Part shown: positions 1 through 7,175 of the stretch, piece after piece | Layout: each line of letters begins with the position of its first letter | Numbering within the stretch: the stretch's first letter is position 1 | Source: Clostridia bacterium | GTDB taxonomy: Bacteria > Bacillota_A > Clostridia > Oscillospirales > CAG-382 | Direction: 5' to 3' | DNA: 11,867 nt | NCBI GenBank assembly: GCA_017517985.1 | Contig: JAFWWX010000204.1 | Location: forward strand, 1 to 11,867 | Position numbers and translations under genes: made by a program | Notes under the pieces: generated by a model | What the model was told of the DNA's origin: nothing | What the model saw: the letters and a program-made list of their open reading frames with translations, nothing else | Databases searched by the model: none

Positions 1-801
1 AACTTTGCTATCATAAGCATTTTCAGGCATACCAATACCCATAAACTGTGCCGTGCGTATTAGAATTGTTGCAGCTTCTTCACGAGTAAGAAAGTCATCA
101 GGAGCAAATGTATATCCACCTTTTCCCTCAATTATCCCTTCTAAATAAAGCGAAAAAACTTTTTCATTAACTGTATCTTTGAACGGATTAGGAGAAACTT
201 TTTTCCACTCAACTGTCATTGATTTATCAAGCATATTATAAATCATTTCACAGAATTTCTCACGGGTAACAGGCTTTTTATATTCTAAATCAGCTAAATC
301 TTCCGTAATACCCAAATCATTTGCTTCGATTATATAATCGGATGCCCAATTTGTGCAGATTAAAGCCATCTGCTTATAAGCTTTTTCTACAGCAATTTCT
401 AAACTCGGTTCATTTGATGTTCTGAAAGTTAAATTGCTTATTTCAGGAATAACTATGCCACTTGAAATTGTGTATGTTGGACCATTATTGTTTTTATCAA
501 AAAACAAGATTTGATATGACCAACCATCCTTATTATCTTCAGGATTATAAACAGTAAAAGATTTTGTATTTATGAAATTATATATGTCGGTTATAATTTT
601 ATCATAAGCAGTTGAGTATCCAACACCATCTATACCACTTCTGATAACTATATGGTCAATATCTTCTCTTGAAAGTCCGGTAAGTTCTTCAAAAGTGTAA
701 TATCTTGGTGGAGTTCCATCACCTTTCGGTTCTTCAGCGAACACAACACTTGTTGAAAGAAGCATCACAACCGATAAAATAATTGACAATACCTTCTTCA
801 T
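1..801 (-). CDS. Secreted SLH-domain protein, partial (3' end beyond left edge)
   Basis: The start ATG is at 801-799, four bases after the previous stop, with AAGGAGG overlapping the 3' end of that gene, so translation is probably coupled. Only the first 267 codons are in the window and the frame is open at base 1. Residues 1 to about 24 form a signal peptide (MKK, hydrophobic core, VVFA before EEP). Residues about 34-140 form a domain shared with the 9097-11154 protein (TFEELTGLSREDI, GWSYQILFF, TYTISSG). An SLH-like repeat follows around 145-187 (WASDYIIEANDLGI, VTREKF) and a second around 200-247 (FKDTVNEKVFSLYLEG, LTREEAATIL). A third repeat probably begins past the edge. SLH repeats in this family bind secondary cell-wall polymers, so this is probably wall-attached outside the cell. 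The role of the central domain is unknown. Confidence 0.9.
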   Translation of the reverse strand, partial: MKKVLSIILSVVMLLSTSVVFAEEPKGDGTPPRYYTFEELTGLSREDIDHIVIRSGIDGVGYSTAYDKIITDIYNFINTKSFTVYNPEDNKDGWSYQILFFDKNNNGPTYTISSGIVIPEISNLTFRTSNEPSLEIAVEKAYKQMALICTNWASDYIIEANDLGITEDLADLEYKKPVTREKFCEMIYNMLDKSMTVEWKKVSPNPFKDTVNEKVFSLYLEGIIEGKGGYTFAPDDFLTREEAATILIRTAQFMGIGMPENAYDSKV

Positions 802-805
802 AGCG

Positions 806-1780
806 TTACCTCCTTGCTTTTTTCTTTTTGATTTTGTATCCAACCAAAACACCAATACCGCCTACTAATAAAACAATAATCAAAATCCCGATTATTTTCG
901 CTTCTGTTGGGTTATCAATTACCCAATACCAAAAGTTTGCAGATGGATTATTTAATGGTGGTAATTGTCTTTCAACAATATTTTCTTTATTATTGACAAT
1001 TGGAACATGAACAGGTAATAACGAGCATATTTTTTCTAAATCTTTGTAGGATATTTTGTAATCTCCAACGGGAAGTCTGCTCATAATCATAGAATTTTTA
1101 TCAACATAACCATTATAAGTGATAAATGCAAATCCGTCCACACCTGTATTTGCATTAATATATATTCCTTCCGGAAATCCTTCTTTGGTTAATTGCACAT
1201 TTTCAATATCTGTAAGAACTATATCTTCCGCTATATCAAAAAAATCCCCATCATCAACTTCATAAACCTGCCCGTCAACCGATATTTCAACTGTATCAGT
1301 TGTATCTCGCTTTATATTCAAAAATTCGAGCAAAGGAACTGATAATCTCTCTTGTTCAGCTTTTTCGTATTCACCATTGTTGATATATTCTTCAAAGCGT
1401 TTCCACATATCGCCTTGTATGCCTTTTACTTTTAGTGACTTTGTATCATAGCTCGTAACTTCAAATATATCAAGAGGATTTGCTTCATCACAATAGGCAA
1501 AAAGATATACATTACCTGCAACTATTTTCGCACCCCCTATGGGATTCGGTTTCAAATAGATTTGCTTGCTGCCAATATTTACATCACCTTTGATTTTCTT
1601 CACAGGTGAAACAGAAATGCTTGGCTCGTTATTATCGGGATAATAAGAAATAACCTCGCCAAAGAAAAGCTGAGCTTCATCGTTCCAAAGTAGGCATTCG
1701 GGAATATCACCTGCAAAGACCGAAATGGTCGTTAAAATCGTAATTCCAAATATACATATTAAACATATTAGTTTTTTCAT
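806..1780 (-). CDS. Secreted type I membrane protein with possible TIMP/NTR-like N-domain
   Basis: The start is set at the ATG at 1780 (MKKLIC), because GGAGG at 1791-1795 sits ten bases upstream; the ATG six codons earlier overlaps that site. The product is 324 residues. Residues 1-23 are a signal peptide ending SVFA. The next about 110 residues hold one early Cys (ECLLW) and a later one (AYCDEA), with the pattern FFGEVISYY, VSPVKKIKGDV, VAGNVYLFAYC. This resembles the OB-fold of secreted TIMP/netrin-like bacterial domains, but that is an impression from pattern, not a confirmed match. A Pro-rich linker (ERQLPPLNNP) precedes a membrane span at about 295-316 and a basic tail KIKKKKARR, giving an outside-N, inside-C topology. 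It lies 33 bases after the preceding gene and its stop overlaps the ribosome site of the next. Function unknown. Confidence 0.88.
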   Translation of the reverse strand: MKKLICLICIFGITILTTISVFAGDIPECLLWNDEAQLFFGEVISYYPDNNEPSISVSPVKKIKGDVNIGSKQIYLKPNPIGGAKIVAGNVYLFAYCDEANPLDIFEVTSYDTKSLKVKGIQGDMWKRFEEYINNGEYEKAEQERLSVPLLEFLNIKRDTTDTVEISVDGQVYEVDDGDFFDIAEDIVLTDIENVQLTKEGFPEGIYINANTGVDGFAFITYNGYVDKNSMIMSRLPVGDYKISYKDLEKICSLLPVHVPIVNNKENIVERQLPPLNNPSANFWYWVIDNPTEAKIIGILIIVLLVGGIGVLVGYKIKKKKARR

Positions 1781-1790
1781 TAAAAACACA

Positions 1791-1795
1791 CCTCC
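1791..1795 (-). promoter_or_regulatory. Shine-Dalgarno GGAGG deciding the start of the 806-1780 gene
   Basis: GGAGG lies ten bases before the ATG at 1780. An in-frame ATG at 1798-1796 abuts this site and cannot be served by it, so the downstream MKK start, which also opens a proper signal peptide, is preferred. Confidence 0.75.
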
Positions 1796-1813
1796 CATTA
1801 CAAATGAGATTTA

Positions 1814-3457
1814 TTAGTGTCCAAAACCGACTATTTTCCATCCGGTATTTTCAGATTCATATACCATATCACAGATCCAATACTGATTACCATTGGAGAT
1901 AGTTTCTTCTTTTTCGTATTCAATATCTAATGTTACAACAAACGATTTGTGAGTATCATCATTATGTTCATCATCAAAAGGCTTGATTTCTAAATTAGAA
2001 ACAGATTTTACATTGTCAATTCGCCTTTCGCCATCTTCGATGAAGGTTTTATTTGTCAATGGCAAATTTAAACTATCGTTATACAGTTCTGTATTCAATA
2101 TATTTGCAGTAAGTCCGCTAAACATACTTATTTTTGAAATACATAAGGCTGCTGTTTTCTCATCCTTTTTAGACAAAGAATCAAAGTAAAGTTTTATAAT
2201 ATCTTCAGGTGTTTTTAATTTTAGACTTGCTTCTTCTTTAAGTAATTCGGCAATGTATTCATCAAATGTTTTTTGTGTTATTTCTTTAAAATCTTTACCT
2301 GATAAACTGCAAGCAATTTCAACCTGATGTCTGCCAGAGCTTATATATGCACCGATTATTTGATTTTCAAACTTTACAATAATTCCTCTTGCTGTATCAA
2401 TAGGTCTGAATTTTTCAGGCATACTCTCACGGAGATTATATATTTCAACCGTTACATCTTTTCCCGCATACAAACTCATATCAAGACCTGCATCTTTAGA
2501 AAGCTCGTTGTTGTATAAATAGTAAAAGTCTTTTGCCGAAAATTCACCAAGCTCGTCAAATTGCGGCAATGTTTCTGTGATAGAGCTTATTTTGTAATTT
2601 ATATTCCATCCGTGTTTTAATAAGAAAATTCTGTCAGTTTCATCAATAACATATATTGCATCTTCTCCGGCTTCTAACAATGAATCTAAAAATCTTGGAA
2701 ATGACTCATTAGCTGAATACAACACATTGTCTATTTTTGCATAGGTCTTATTATATAGCGTATCCCAATATACATCCACTTCCATATATTTTTCATTTGG
2801 TTTTTCTTGACTCATAAAAACAACATTATATTTTCGTATCATTGTTCCGTTTAAGTCAGGTTCTTCACCCTCAAAAGGTCTTATTGAGCCAAGACCGCCG
2901 CCTTCGTGAAATACACTTTCAATATTTCCCCAAACGGTAATGCTATCAGTTTGGTTGAATCCGGCAAAGTCCGATGTGCGAGTTACGATTATGTCTGCAA
3001 ATCTGTCCGCTTCTGTGTATTCCACATCACAATTAAGAGCTTCACCTAAATATCTAAGCGGAACATAAGTATGACCGTCAACAATTTGAGCCTTCGTATC
3101 CATCTTGATTTTTTCACCGTTTTTTGTCATTTCATCGGAGCCGATTGCAAACTCGATTGTATCGCCATCTGTATCATAAGTTGATATTGTAACAACCTTT
3201 GCAGATTCGTGCCAAATTACTTTTTTTCCAAAAGCATTGCTTATAGCACGAACCGGAACTTGTGTCCTGTTGTTTTCATCTATAAACGGGAGTTCTGTTT
3301 TATCACAATATATTTTCGTTCCACCTACTGTAATATAAAGTCCGTGCTTTTCAGTATTGCGAACTACAATAACCTGCTTGCCATCATAAGCTGACACAGT
3401 AGCACTTGCCACCATAAGAGTAATCAATGATAATATAACTGTTATAATCTTTTTCAT
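1814..3457 (-). CDS. Secreted protein: copper-amine-oxidase-like N-domain and DUF4829-like C-domain
   Basis: The start is the ATG at 3457 (MKKIIT) with AAGGAGG eight bases upstream; an in-frame GTG at 3475 would overlap that site. The product is 547 residues. Residues 1-23 are a signal peptide. Residues about 45-155 match the copper amine oxidase N-terminal-like fold (Cu_amine_oxidN1 type: QVPVRAISNAFGKKVIWHES, then YVPLRYLGEALNCDVEY). In Firmicutes this is a wall- or ligand-associated module and not the oxidase catalytic domain. A middle region follows. It contains the run RGIIVKFENQIIGAYISSGRH followed by a Cys-Ser-Leu motif. Residues about 412-547 resemble DUF4829: PEDIIKLYFDSLSKKDEKTA, LYND, then YWICDMVYESENTGWKIVG up to the end. 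The fold of that tail is NTF2-like in my recollection. No enzyme active site is visible. The next gene starts 33 bases downstream. Confidence 0.9.
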   Translation of the reverse strand: MKKIITVILSLITLMVASATVSAYDGKQVIVVRNTEKHGLYITVGGTKIYCDKTELPFIDENNRTQVPVRAISNAFGKKVIWHESAKVVTISTYDTDGDTIEFAIGSDEMTKNGEKIKMDTKAQIVDGHTYVPLRYLGEALNCDVEYTEADRFADIIVTRTSDFAGFNQTDSITVWGNIESVFHEGGGLGSIRPFEGEEPDLNGTMIRKYNVVFMSQEKPNEKYMEVDVYWDTLYNKTYAKIDNVLYSANESFPRFLDSLLEAGEDAIYVIDETDRIFLLKHGWNINYKISSITETLPQFDELGEFSAKDFYYLYNNELSKDAGLDMSLYAGKDVTVEIYNLRESMPEKFRPIDTARGIIVKFENQIIGAYISSGRHQVEIACSLSGKDFKEITQKTFDEYIAELLKEEASLKLKTPEDIIKLYFDSLSKKDEKTAALCISKISMFSGLTANILNTELYNDSLNLPLTNKTFIEDGERRIDNVKSVSNLEIKPFDDEHNDDTHKSFVVTLDIEYEKEETISNGNQYWICDMVYESENTGWKIVGFGH

Positions 3458-3471
3458 ATTTCGTTCCTCCT

Positions 3472-4632
3472 TCACTCAACATTGGACATATACATTTCAA
3501 ATTGAAGAACATAAACACTTGATTCTGTATCATAAATACCAACTAAATCTTCGGTGATTTCTATTGATTCCATATCGTCAACAATGTAAATTCTTTCATC
3601 ATTATTTTTGTAAAATGCCCAATTTGAATATTTATCTCCATTTTCAGATAACCTCATATCCGCGTTTTTTATTGACACTTCAGCACCGGGATAAACGATA
3701 TATTCGTCATATTCCCAAGAATCAAACCCATCGCTTGCCGTTCGTTTTTTTGTTTCATGCACATTCGTTACTTCAACATCCAAGTTGTTATATGTAAATT
3801 GATGTGTTGTATCTTTACTCTTTGATTGTTGATTAACATAAGGCAAAGCAATATATCTTACTGATACAGTTGCATTATTTGCATCAATTACGGATAATTC
3901 AAAGTGAATATCTATCCTTGAATAATCTTTGCCATCTAACATTTTATCTATATTTTCTTTCTTCTGATAATCAAACGCTGCTTTCCAATCTTCATAGTAT
4001 GTATATTGGCTTTTTAGTTCTGACACATTTTTTACATTATCGAAATAGTCTTTGTTAGTCTGCACCATTCCGGGATATGTTGATTTTTCACCAAAGGTAA
4101 GTTCTAAATCCTTTCTTAAATGTGTTGCAAAATCATAAGCTGCTTGTAGATTATCATACTCGTATTCAAAACCTGCAACAACACCGTTGTAAAGAATCAT
4201 ATTCATTACTTTAACATCATTTCCATTGACATATTCGGTGTATGTTTCCTGATTACCCGATACATCGGGAGTAACACATTTGAGGGCTTCTAAATAATTT
4301 AAAACCGTTTCTTTATCTGAACCGAGCAGTCCTAAATTATGGCGGTAATTATCATATATAGTTTTCTTTATCCCTCTGCCTCTGCCAAACAAACTAAACT
4401 GCATATCGTACTTAACAAATTTATTACCGTTAAACTCTCTTGCTACAGATCTTATTTCATATCCTATGCACTTATAATATCCGTTTCCATTTTGGTCACG
4501 ATTTGTGCCTATTGTGAAAATCGGCTCCTTAAAAGATTTACAACGGATATAATCTGTAATAGCCATTGCAGACCATATAAGGCATAGACCAACGATAGTT
4601 ATAATAATATTCCTAATTGTTTTTTTCTTCAT
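3472..4632 (-). CDS. Signal-anchored extracytoplasmic protein of unknown family
   Basis: The start is the ATG at 4632 (MKKKTIRN), with GGAGG at 4641-4645 eight bases upstream; an ATG ten codons earlier lacks this spacing. The product is 386 residues. One membrane span lies at about 6-26 with basic residues before it, so the rest probably faces outside. After the span comes the pattern SFKEPIFTIG, GYYKCIGYEIRSV, which I have the impression of seeing in other clostridial anchored proteins but cannot name. Residues about 98-225 contain LGLLGSDKETVLNYL, ILYNGVVAGFEYEY and LRKDLELTFGEKSTYPG, and the C-terminal half is predicted to be beta-rich. The 5' end overlaps the upstream gene by 20 bases and the TGA stop lies against the ribosome site of the next gene, so the three are translationally linked. 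Function unknown. Confidence 0.87.
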   Translation of the reverse strand: MKKKTIRNIIITIVGLCLIWSAMAITDYIRCKSFKEPIFTIGTNRDQNGNGYYKCIGYEIRSVAREFNGNKFVKYDMQFSLFGRGRGIKKTIYDNYRHNLGLLGSDKETVLNYLEALKCVTPDVSGNQETYTEYVNGNDVKVMNMILYNGVVAGFEYEYDNLQAAYDFATHLRKDLELTFGEKSTYPGMVQTNKDYFDNVKNVSELKSQYTYYEDWKAAFDYQKKENIDKMLDGKDYSRIDIHFELSVIDANNATVSVRYIALPYVNQQSKSKDTTHQFTYNNLDVEVTNVHETKKRTASDGFDSWEYDEYIVYPGAEVSIKNADMRLSENGDKYSNWAFYKNNDERIYIVDDMESIEITEDLVGIYDTESSVYVLQFEMYMSNVE

Positions 4633-4993
4633 TTTCAGTACCTCCGTTGCTTTTTCTTGCATAATGTACTACAAATGCAATCTGAATAAGAAATGCGATT
4701 ATAGTTTCAAATATGATAAGCTGATTCGGTAAAAAAGGCTTAAAGTAATATTCCCATTTTTGTGTTTGAAAGTTCCATGCAAAAATGCAGGAAGAAGTAA
4801 AACTTAATATGTTGCCGATAACTACAATCCACCAATTTTTTGTCTTTATGCACCCATAGCATAAAACACTAAATGCGATTATCATAATTAAGTAAAACCA
4901 CAATGTTCCGGTAGTTGCATCTTCGTTCATTGCCATGAACACAAAAGGTATTAAGTAGCAAATGAGAAGAATACCTGCAATCAATTTTTTCAT
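4613..4993 (-). CDS. Small four-span membrane protein
   Basis: The start is the ATG at 4993 (MKKLIAG), nine bases after a TGAGG site; the frame is open further upstream but that part overlaps the previous gene and has no ribosome site. The product is 126 residues with four hydrophobic segments at about 3-20, 31-51, 54-73 and 92-113, and a polar tail ending ENEEKNN. The Lys-Asn-Trp-Trp motif opening the third span recurs as KNKWW in the 8600-8920 protein, which has the same topology, so the two are probably paralogues, one in each operon. The 3' end overlaps the next gene by 20 bases. No transport or catalytic motif is seen. It could be a subunit partner of the envelope proteins around it, which is inference only. 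Confidence 0.85.
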   Translation of the reverse strand: MKKLIAGILLICYLIPFVFMAMNEDATTGTLWFYLIMIIAFSVLCYGCIKTKNWWIVVIGNILSFTSSCIFAWNFQTQKWEYYFKPFLPNQLIIFETIIAFLIQIAFVVHYARKSNGGTENEEKNN

Positions 4994-5018
4994 TTTTAAA
5001 TACCTCACAAATCTCAGA

Positions 5019-5201
5019 TTATTGCTTTGATTTAAAATGTTTTTTAACACAGAAACTCCCGTATATTCCAAACCATAATAAGGGAATCACATCGCCTATT
5101 ATCCTAAGTACACTTTCTCGATCAACAATATGTACTATCATCAAAGCAAGGAATATTACAGAAACAATATAATTTGATATCGCTTTTGTTTTCCAAGTCA
5201 T
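5019..5201 (-). CDS. Small two-span membrane protein
   Basis: This 60-residue frame starts at ATG 5201, seven bases after GGAGG (5208-5213 region), and lies 16 bases from the upstream stop and 25 from the next start. Two hydrophobic stretches are visible, IVSVIFLALMIVHIV and VIPLLWFGIYGSFCV, followed by a basic tail KKHFKSK, which suggests a hairpin in the membrane with both ends inside. Good ribosome site and tight spacing support it as a true gene. No family is recognised. Confidence 0.75.
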   Translation of the reverse strand: MTWKTKAISNYIVSVIFLALMIVHIVDRESVLRIIGDVIPLLWFGIYGSFCVKKHFKSKQ

Positions 5202-5217
5202 AACGTTCCCTCCAAGA

Positions 5218-5682
5218 CTACTGTTTTTTCACAACACTTTTCTTTACTAAATCATAAGCTTCTTCGATGGCTTCTTCATCCGAAAAGTGATACATCTGAA
5301 TATCTATAAGTTTTTTATTCAATTCTTCCGACATATTGATAGAGTTAATTGCATCATAACCCGTTGCTTGCTCTATCATCCCAACAATCGAACTTAATTT
5401 ATTATTGTCCTTGTGTGAGGTTAATGAAAATATTTCGTGTGCCGTATTACCCGTCTTTGTAATCCTTGTATTATAAAACCGAAATTCTTCTTCAGTCATA
5501 TCCGGGTTCAGATGAATTGTCATTAAATCAGAAACCATCATTGAGTAATTAAGAAGAAACGTTTGGTCGATGTTGTTCTGCATCCAAGCTTTTTCATTTT
5601 TCAGATTTATGTAATTTACAATTAAAACTATTGCACATATTGAAGCAAGTATAATTGCAACAATTTTCGATTTCTTCCGCAC
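5218..5682 (-). CDS. Signal-anchored helical protein of unknown function, first gene of the left operon
   Basis: The start is a GTG at 5682-5680, seven bases after GGAGG (5690-5694). The product is 154 residues: basic N-terminus MRKKSK, one span at about 6-23, then a mostly helical, charged extracytoplasmic part containing PDMTEEEFRFYNTRITKTGN and FSDEEAIEEAYDLVKK. An ATG two bases upstream in another frame gives only a short peptide, so it is not the start. A strong promoter (5707-5735) lies directly upstream, giving a leader of about 16-20 bases. No known domain is recognised. Position as first gene of an envelope operon suggests an envelope role, but nothing in the sequence shows which. 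Confidence 0.85.
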   Translation of the reverse strand: MRKKSKIVAIILASICAIVLIVNYINLKNEKAWMQNNIDQTFLLNYSMMVSDLMTIHLNPDMTEEEFRFYNTRITKTGNTAHEIFSLTSHKDNNKLSSIVGMIEQATGYDAINSINMSEELNKKLIDIQMYHFSDEEAIEEAYDLVKKSVVKKQ

Positions 5683-5689
5683 ATTAACC

Positions 5690-5694
5690 CCTCC
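5690..5694 (-). promoter_or_regulatory. Shine-Dalgarno deciding a GTG start over an overlapping ATG
   Basis: AAGGAGG lies seven bases before GTG 5682. An overlapping ATG starts two bases earlier (ATGTG) in a different frame that stops after fewer than 20 codons. The long frame needs GTG. Confidence 0.7.
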
Positions 5695-5706
5695 TTATAT
5701 GTAAAT

Positions 5707-5735
5707 ATTATATCAGATAATAGCTTTTCTTTCAA
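5707..5735 (-). promoter_or_regulatory. SigA-type promoter of the left operon
   Basis: On the minus strand the -35 TTGAAA (5735-5730) is followed by a 17-base spacer and the -10 TATAAT (5712-5707), preceded by TGA, which gives an extended -10. The start would fall near 5700, leaving a leader of under 20 bases before GTG 5682. This is a near-consensus vegetative promoter. A short inverted repeat (TATTAT, five bases, ATAATA at 5706-5722) overlaps the -10 and may be an operator or only a product of AT-richness. Confidence 0.75.
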
Positions 5736-5789
5736 TCGGCATAGCAAATGAAAATATCCACCGTGATTGTTGCTACTTGAATAAATACC

Positions 5790-5817
5790 ATTATAAGCAA
5801 ATTGACACCCTTAACAA
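5790..5817 (-). promoter_or_regulatory. Possible second, upstream promoter of the left operon
   Basis: TTGTTA (5817-5812), a 16-base spacer and TATAAT (5795-5790) form a weaker -35/-10 pair. The -35 lies in the loop of the inverted repeat at 5799-5834 and the repeat's downstream arm lies in the spacer. It would add about 85 bases of leader. The -35 is poor, so this is tentative. Confidence 0.35.
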
Positions 5818-5834
5818 TTAAAGGGTGCCAATTT
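5799..5834 (-). terminator. Inverted repeat, probable terminator of the right operon
   Basis: Two 14-base arms (5799-5812 and 5821-5834) pair with one G-U in minus-strand RNA around an eight-base loop. It begins six bases after the stop of the 5840-5992 gene, where a terminator is expected. The U-tract on the minus side is weak (ATTTGCTTAT), so termination may be leaky. The T-rich tail is better in the plus direction, but no plus-strand gene is present. It could also act as an operator for the adjacent promoters. Confidence 0.55.
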
Positions 5835-5839
5835 TATAT

Positions 5840-5992
5840 TTATCCTATTTTGTACCCTTTAGAAACAAGCTCGGTAACTTTCTGCATACCGATTTCTTTG
5901 TTTTCAAAGAATATTTGTTTTGCATTTGGTGATTCCTTAATTGTTATAATTTTTTTATTCTCGTCTATCCACACAGACCAAGCTTGTTCCAT
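5840..5992 (-). CDS. Small 50-residue protein, last gene of the right operon
   Basis: ATG 5992 to TAA 5842-5840 encodes 50 residues: MEQAWSVWIDENKKIITI, then KESPNAKQIFFENKEIG, ending VTELVSKGYKIG. It looks like a compact soluble alpha/beta protein with no signal or membrane segment. This makes it the only clearly cytoplasmic-looking product in the unit. It follows the SLH gene by 23 bases and stops just before the terminator hairpin. The ribosome site is weak: GGAG sits 14 bases upstream. A TGA lies four codons upstream in frame, so the start cannot be extended. The pattern (Trp-x-x-Trp-Ile-Asp, ending Gly-Tyr-Lys-Ile) looks protein-like and not random, but I cannot name a family. Confidence 0.6.
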   Translation of the reverse strand: MEQAWSVWIDENKKIITIKESPNAKQIFFENKEIGMQKVTELVSKGYKIG

Positions 5993-6015
5993 AATAAATC
6001 ATCATACTCCGTAAA

Positions 6016-7128
6016 TTATTTTGCTTCTAAAATTGTTCGGAAGGTTTCAAGTTCAACACCGTTTTTACCATCCATCACGATATATTCAGTATTAGCACCA
6101 AAACCTGATTGTTTCATAAGTGGTACATCAAGAGAATTTGCAATCATCAATGCAACATCTTCACGCAAAGCATTTTTTGTAGTTTCCTTATTAAGATTAT
6201 CCATTAAACCAAGGGAAGATGCGGTCATAATATATCCGTGAGGGAAGCCGCCTTGTTGTTCTGCTCTTTCCTTATATCCCAAAAGAGTAACAATCATTTT
6301 GGCAAATTCCTGAATGGTAACTTTTCTTTCAGGCTCAAATGTAGTTTCGCTTGTGCCTTCTACTAATCCATTATCGTATGCAAATGAAATTTCTCTTGCT
6401 GCCCAATGATTTCCAACATCATCGAAAACAGGTCTATATAGATAATCTTTCAAAATATCGTTGTAGTTTGCATTTGTTCTTACGAGTAAAGCTACTGCTT
6501 CAGCTCTTGTAATTTCATCGGTAGGTCTTGGGTTTCCATCAGGATCGCCCTTCATTATTCCATATTCAAAAAGTTCATTTACTGCAGCAGTTGCAGGAGC
6601 AGGCTTTAATTCAATAATTCTATCAGGAAGAACTTTTTCGGTATTTATTTTTGCAATTTCGTTCTCTCTATAAACAACAATTGGTGTATTATTAAAATTA
6701 CCTGTTACGCCACTCATATCCGTTAAACTTTCAGGTGCTTTTCTCTGAAGGTTATCTTTGTTATTTGTAATTTGATATGAGAGTTTTCCGCAGAGATTTT
6801 CTTCACCTAATGAAACTGCTTTAATTGTATATGTACCTTTGTTAAATTTTTCTTCGGCATATATTTCAGCAGTCTGTTTCGGTGCAACTTCAAGTTTATG
6901 TATATCTCTTGTTCCTATGTTAATTATAATTTTCATGCTTTCTTCACTATGATTGTAAGCATAGAGTTCCCAATAACTGCTTTCTGTTATATTCCAAGTG
7001 AATTCAAGTTCCTTTGCACCTTCTAAATATTCTGTTCCAAATACACCGGAAGATATATCTTCCGCAAATACACTTATGCTCGAAAGCATCATAATTCCTA
7101 CTAACACTAATGATATTATTTTTTTCAT
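6016..7128 (-). CDS. Secreted SLH-domain protein
   Basis: The start is the ATG at 7128 (MKKIISL), eight bases after GGAGG at 7137-7141; an in-frame TTG five codons earlier overlaps that site. The product is 370 residues. Residues 1-22 are a signal peptide ending SVFA. Residues 23 to about 120 look like a beta-sandwich (FTWNITESSYWELYAYN, YTIKAVSLGEE). Three SLH repeats follow: about 182-221 (NELFEYGIMKGDPDGN, ITRAEAVALL), 232-285 (FDDVGNHWAAREISFAYDNG) and 294-336 (GGFPHGYIMTASSLGLM). Only the first keeps the ITRAE signature that contacts pyruvylated wall polymer; the second reads VTIQEF. The region from repeat 2 to the end closely parallels the 7176-8594 protein, including LDVPL and a tail with NTEYIVMDG. 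It lacks that protein's C-terminal module. It is probably wall-bound. Confidence 0.92.
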   Translation of the reverse strand: MKKIISLVLVGIMMLSSISVFAEDISSGVFGTEYLEGAKELEFTWNITESSYWELYAYNHSEESMKIIINIGTRDIHKLEVAPKQTAEIYAEEKFNKGTYTIKAVSLGEENLCGKLSYQITNNKDNLQRKAPESLTDMSGVTGNFNNTPIVVYRENEIAKINTEKVLPDRIIELKPAPATAAVNELFEYGIMKGDPDGNPRPTDEITRAEAVALLVRTNANYNDILKDYLYRPVFDDVGNHWAAREISFAYDNGLVEGTSETTFEPERKVTIQEFAKMIVTLLGYKERAEQQGGFPHGYIMTASSLGLMDNLNKETTKNALREDVALMIANSLDVPLMKQSGFGANTEYIVMDGKNGVELETFRTILEAK

Positions 7129-7175
7129 AATCTCATCCTCCAATCATTTAATCTACTTAAATTCCTTCTATATGC

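Noticed and set aside
1814..3457. Reading the copper-amine-oxidase-like match as a true amine oxidase
   Set aside because: Only the N-terminal accessory domain pattern is present; the catalytic domain with its topaquinone tyrosine and copper-binding histidines is absent.
5799..5834. Similarity of the inverted repeat to the CIRCE heat-shock operator bound by HrcA
   Set aside because: The inner arms (TTGGCACCC and GGGTGTCAA) differ from the CIRCE arms at several positions and the spacer is 12 bases where CIRCE has nine. No chaperone gene is nearby.
5984..6241. Plus-strand frame of 85 codons across the 3' end of an SLH gene
   Set aside because: It overlaps two supported minus-strand genes and has no ribosome binding site or recognisable product.
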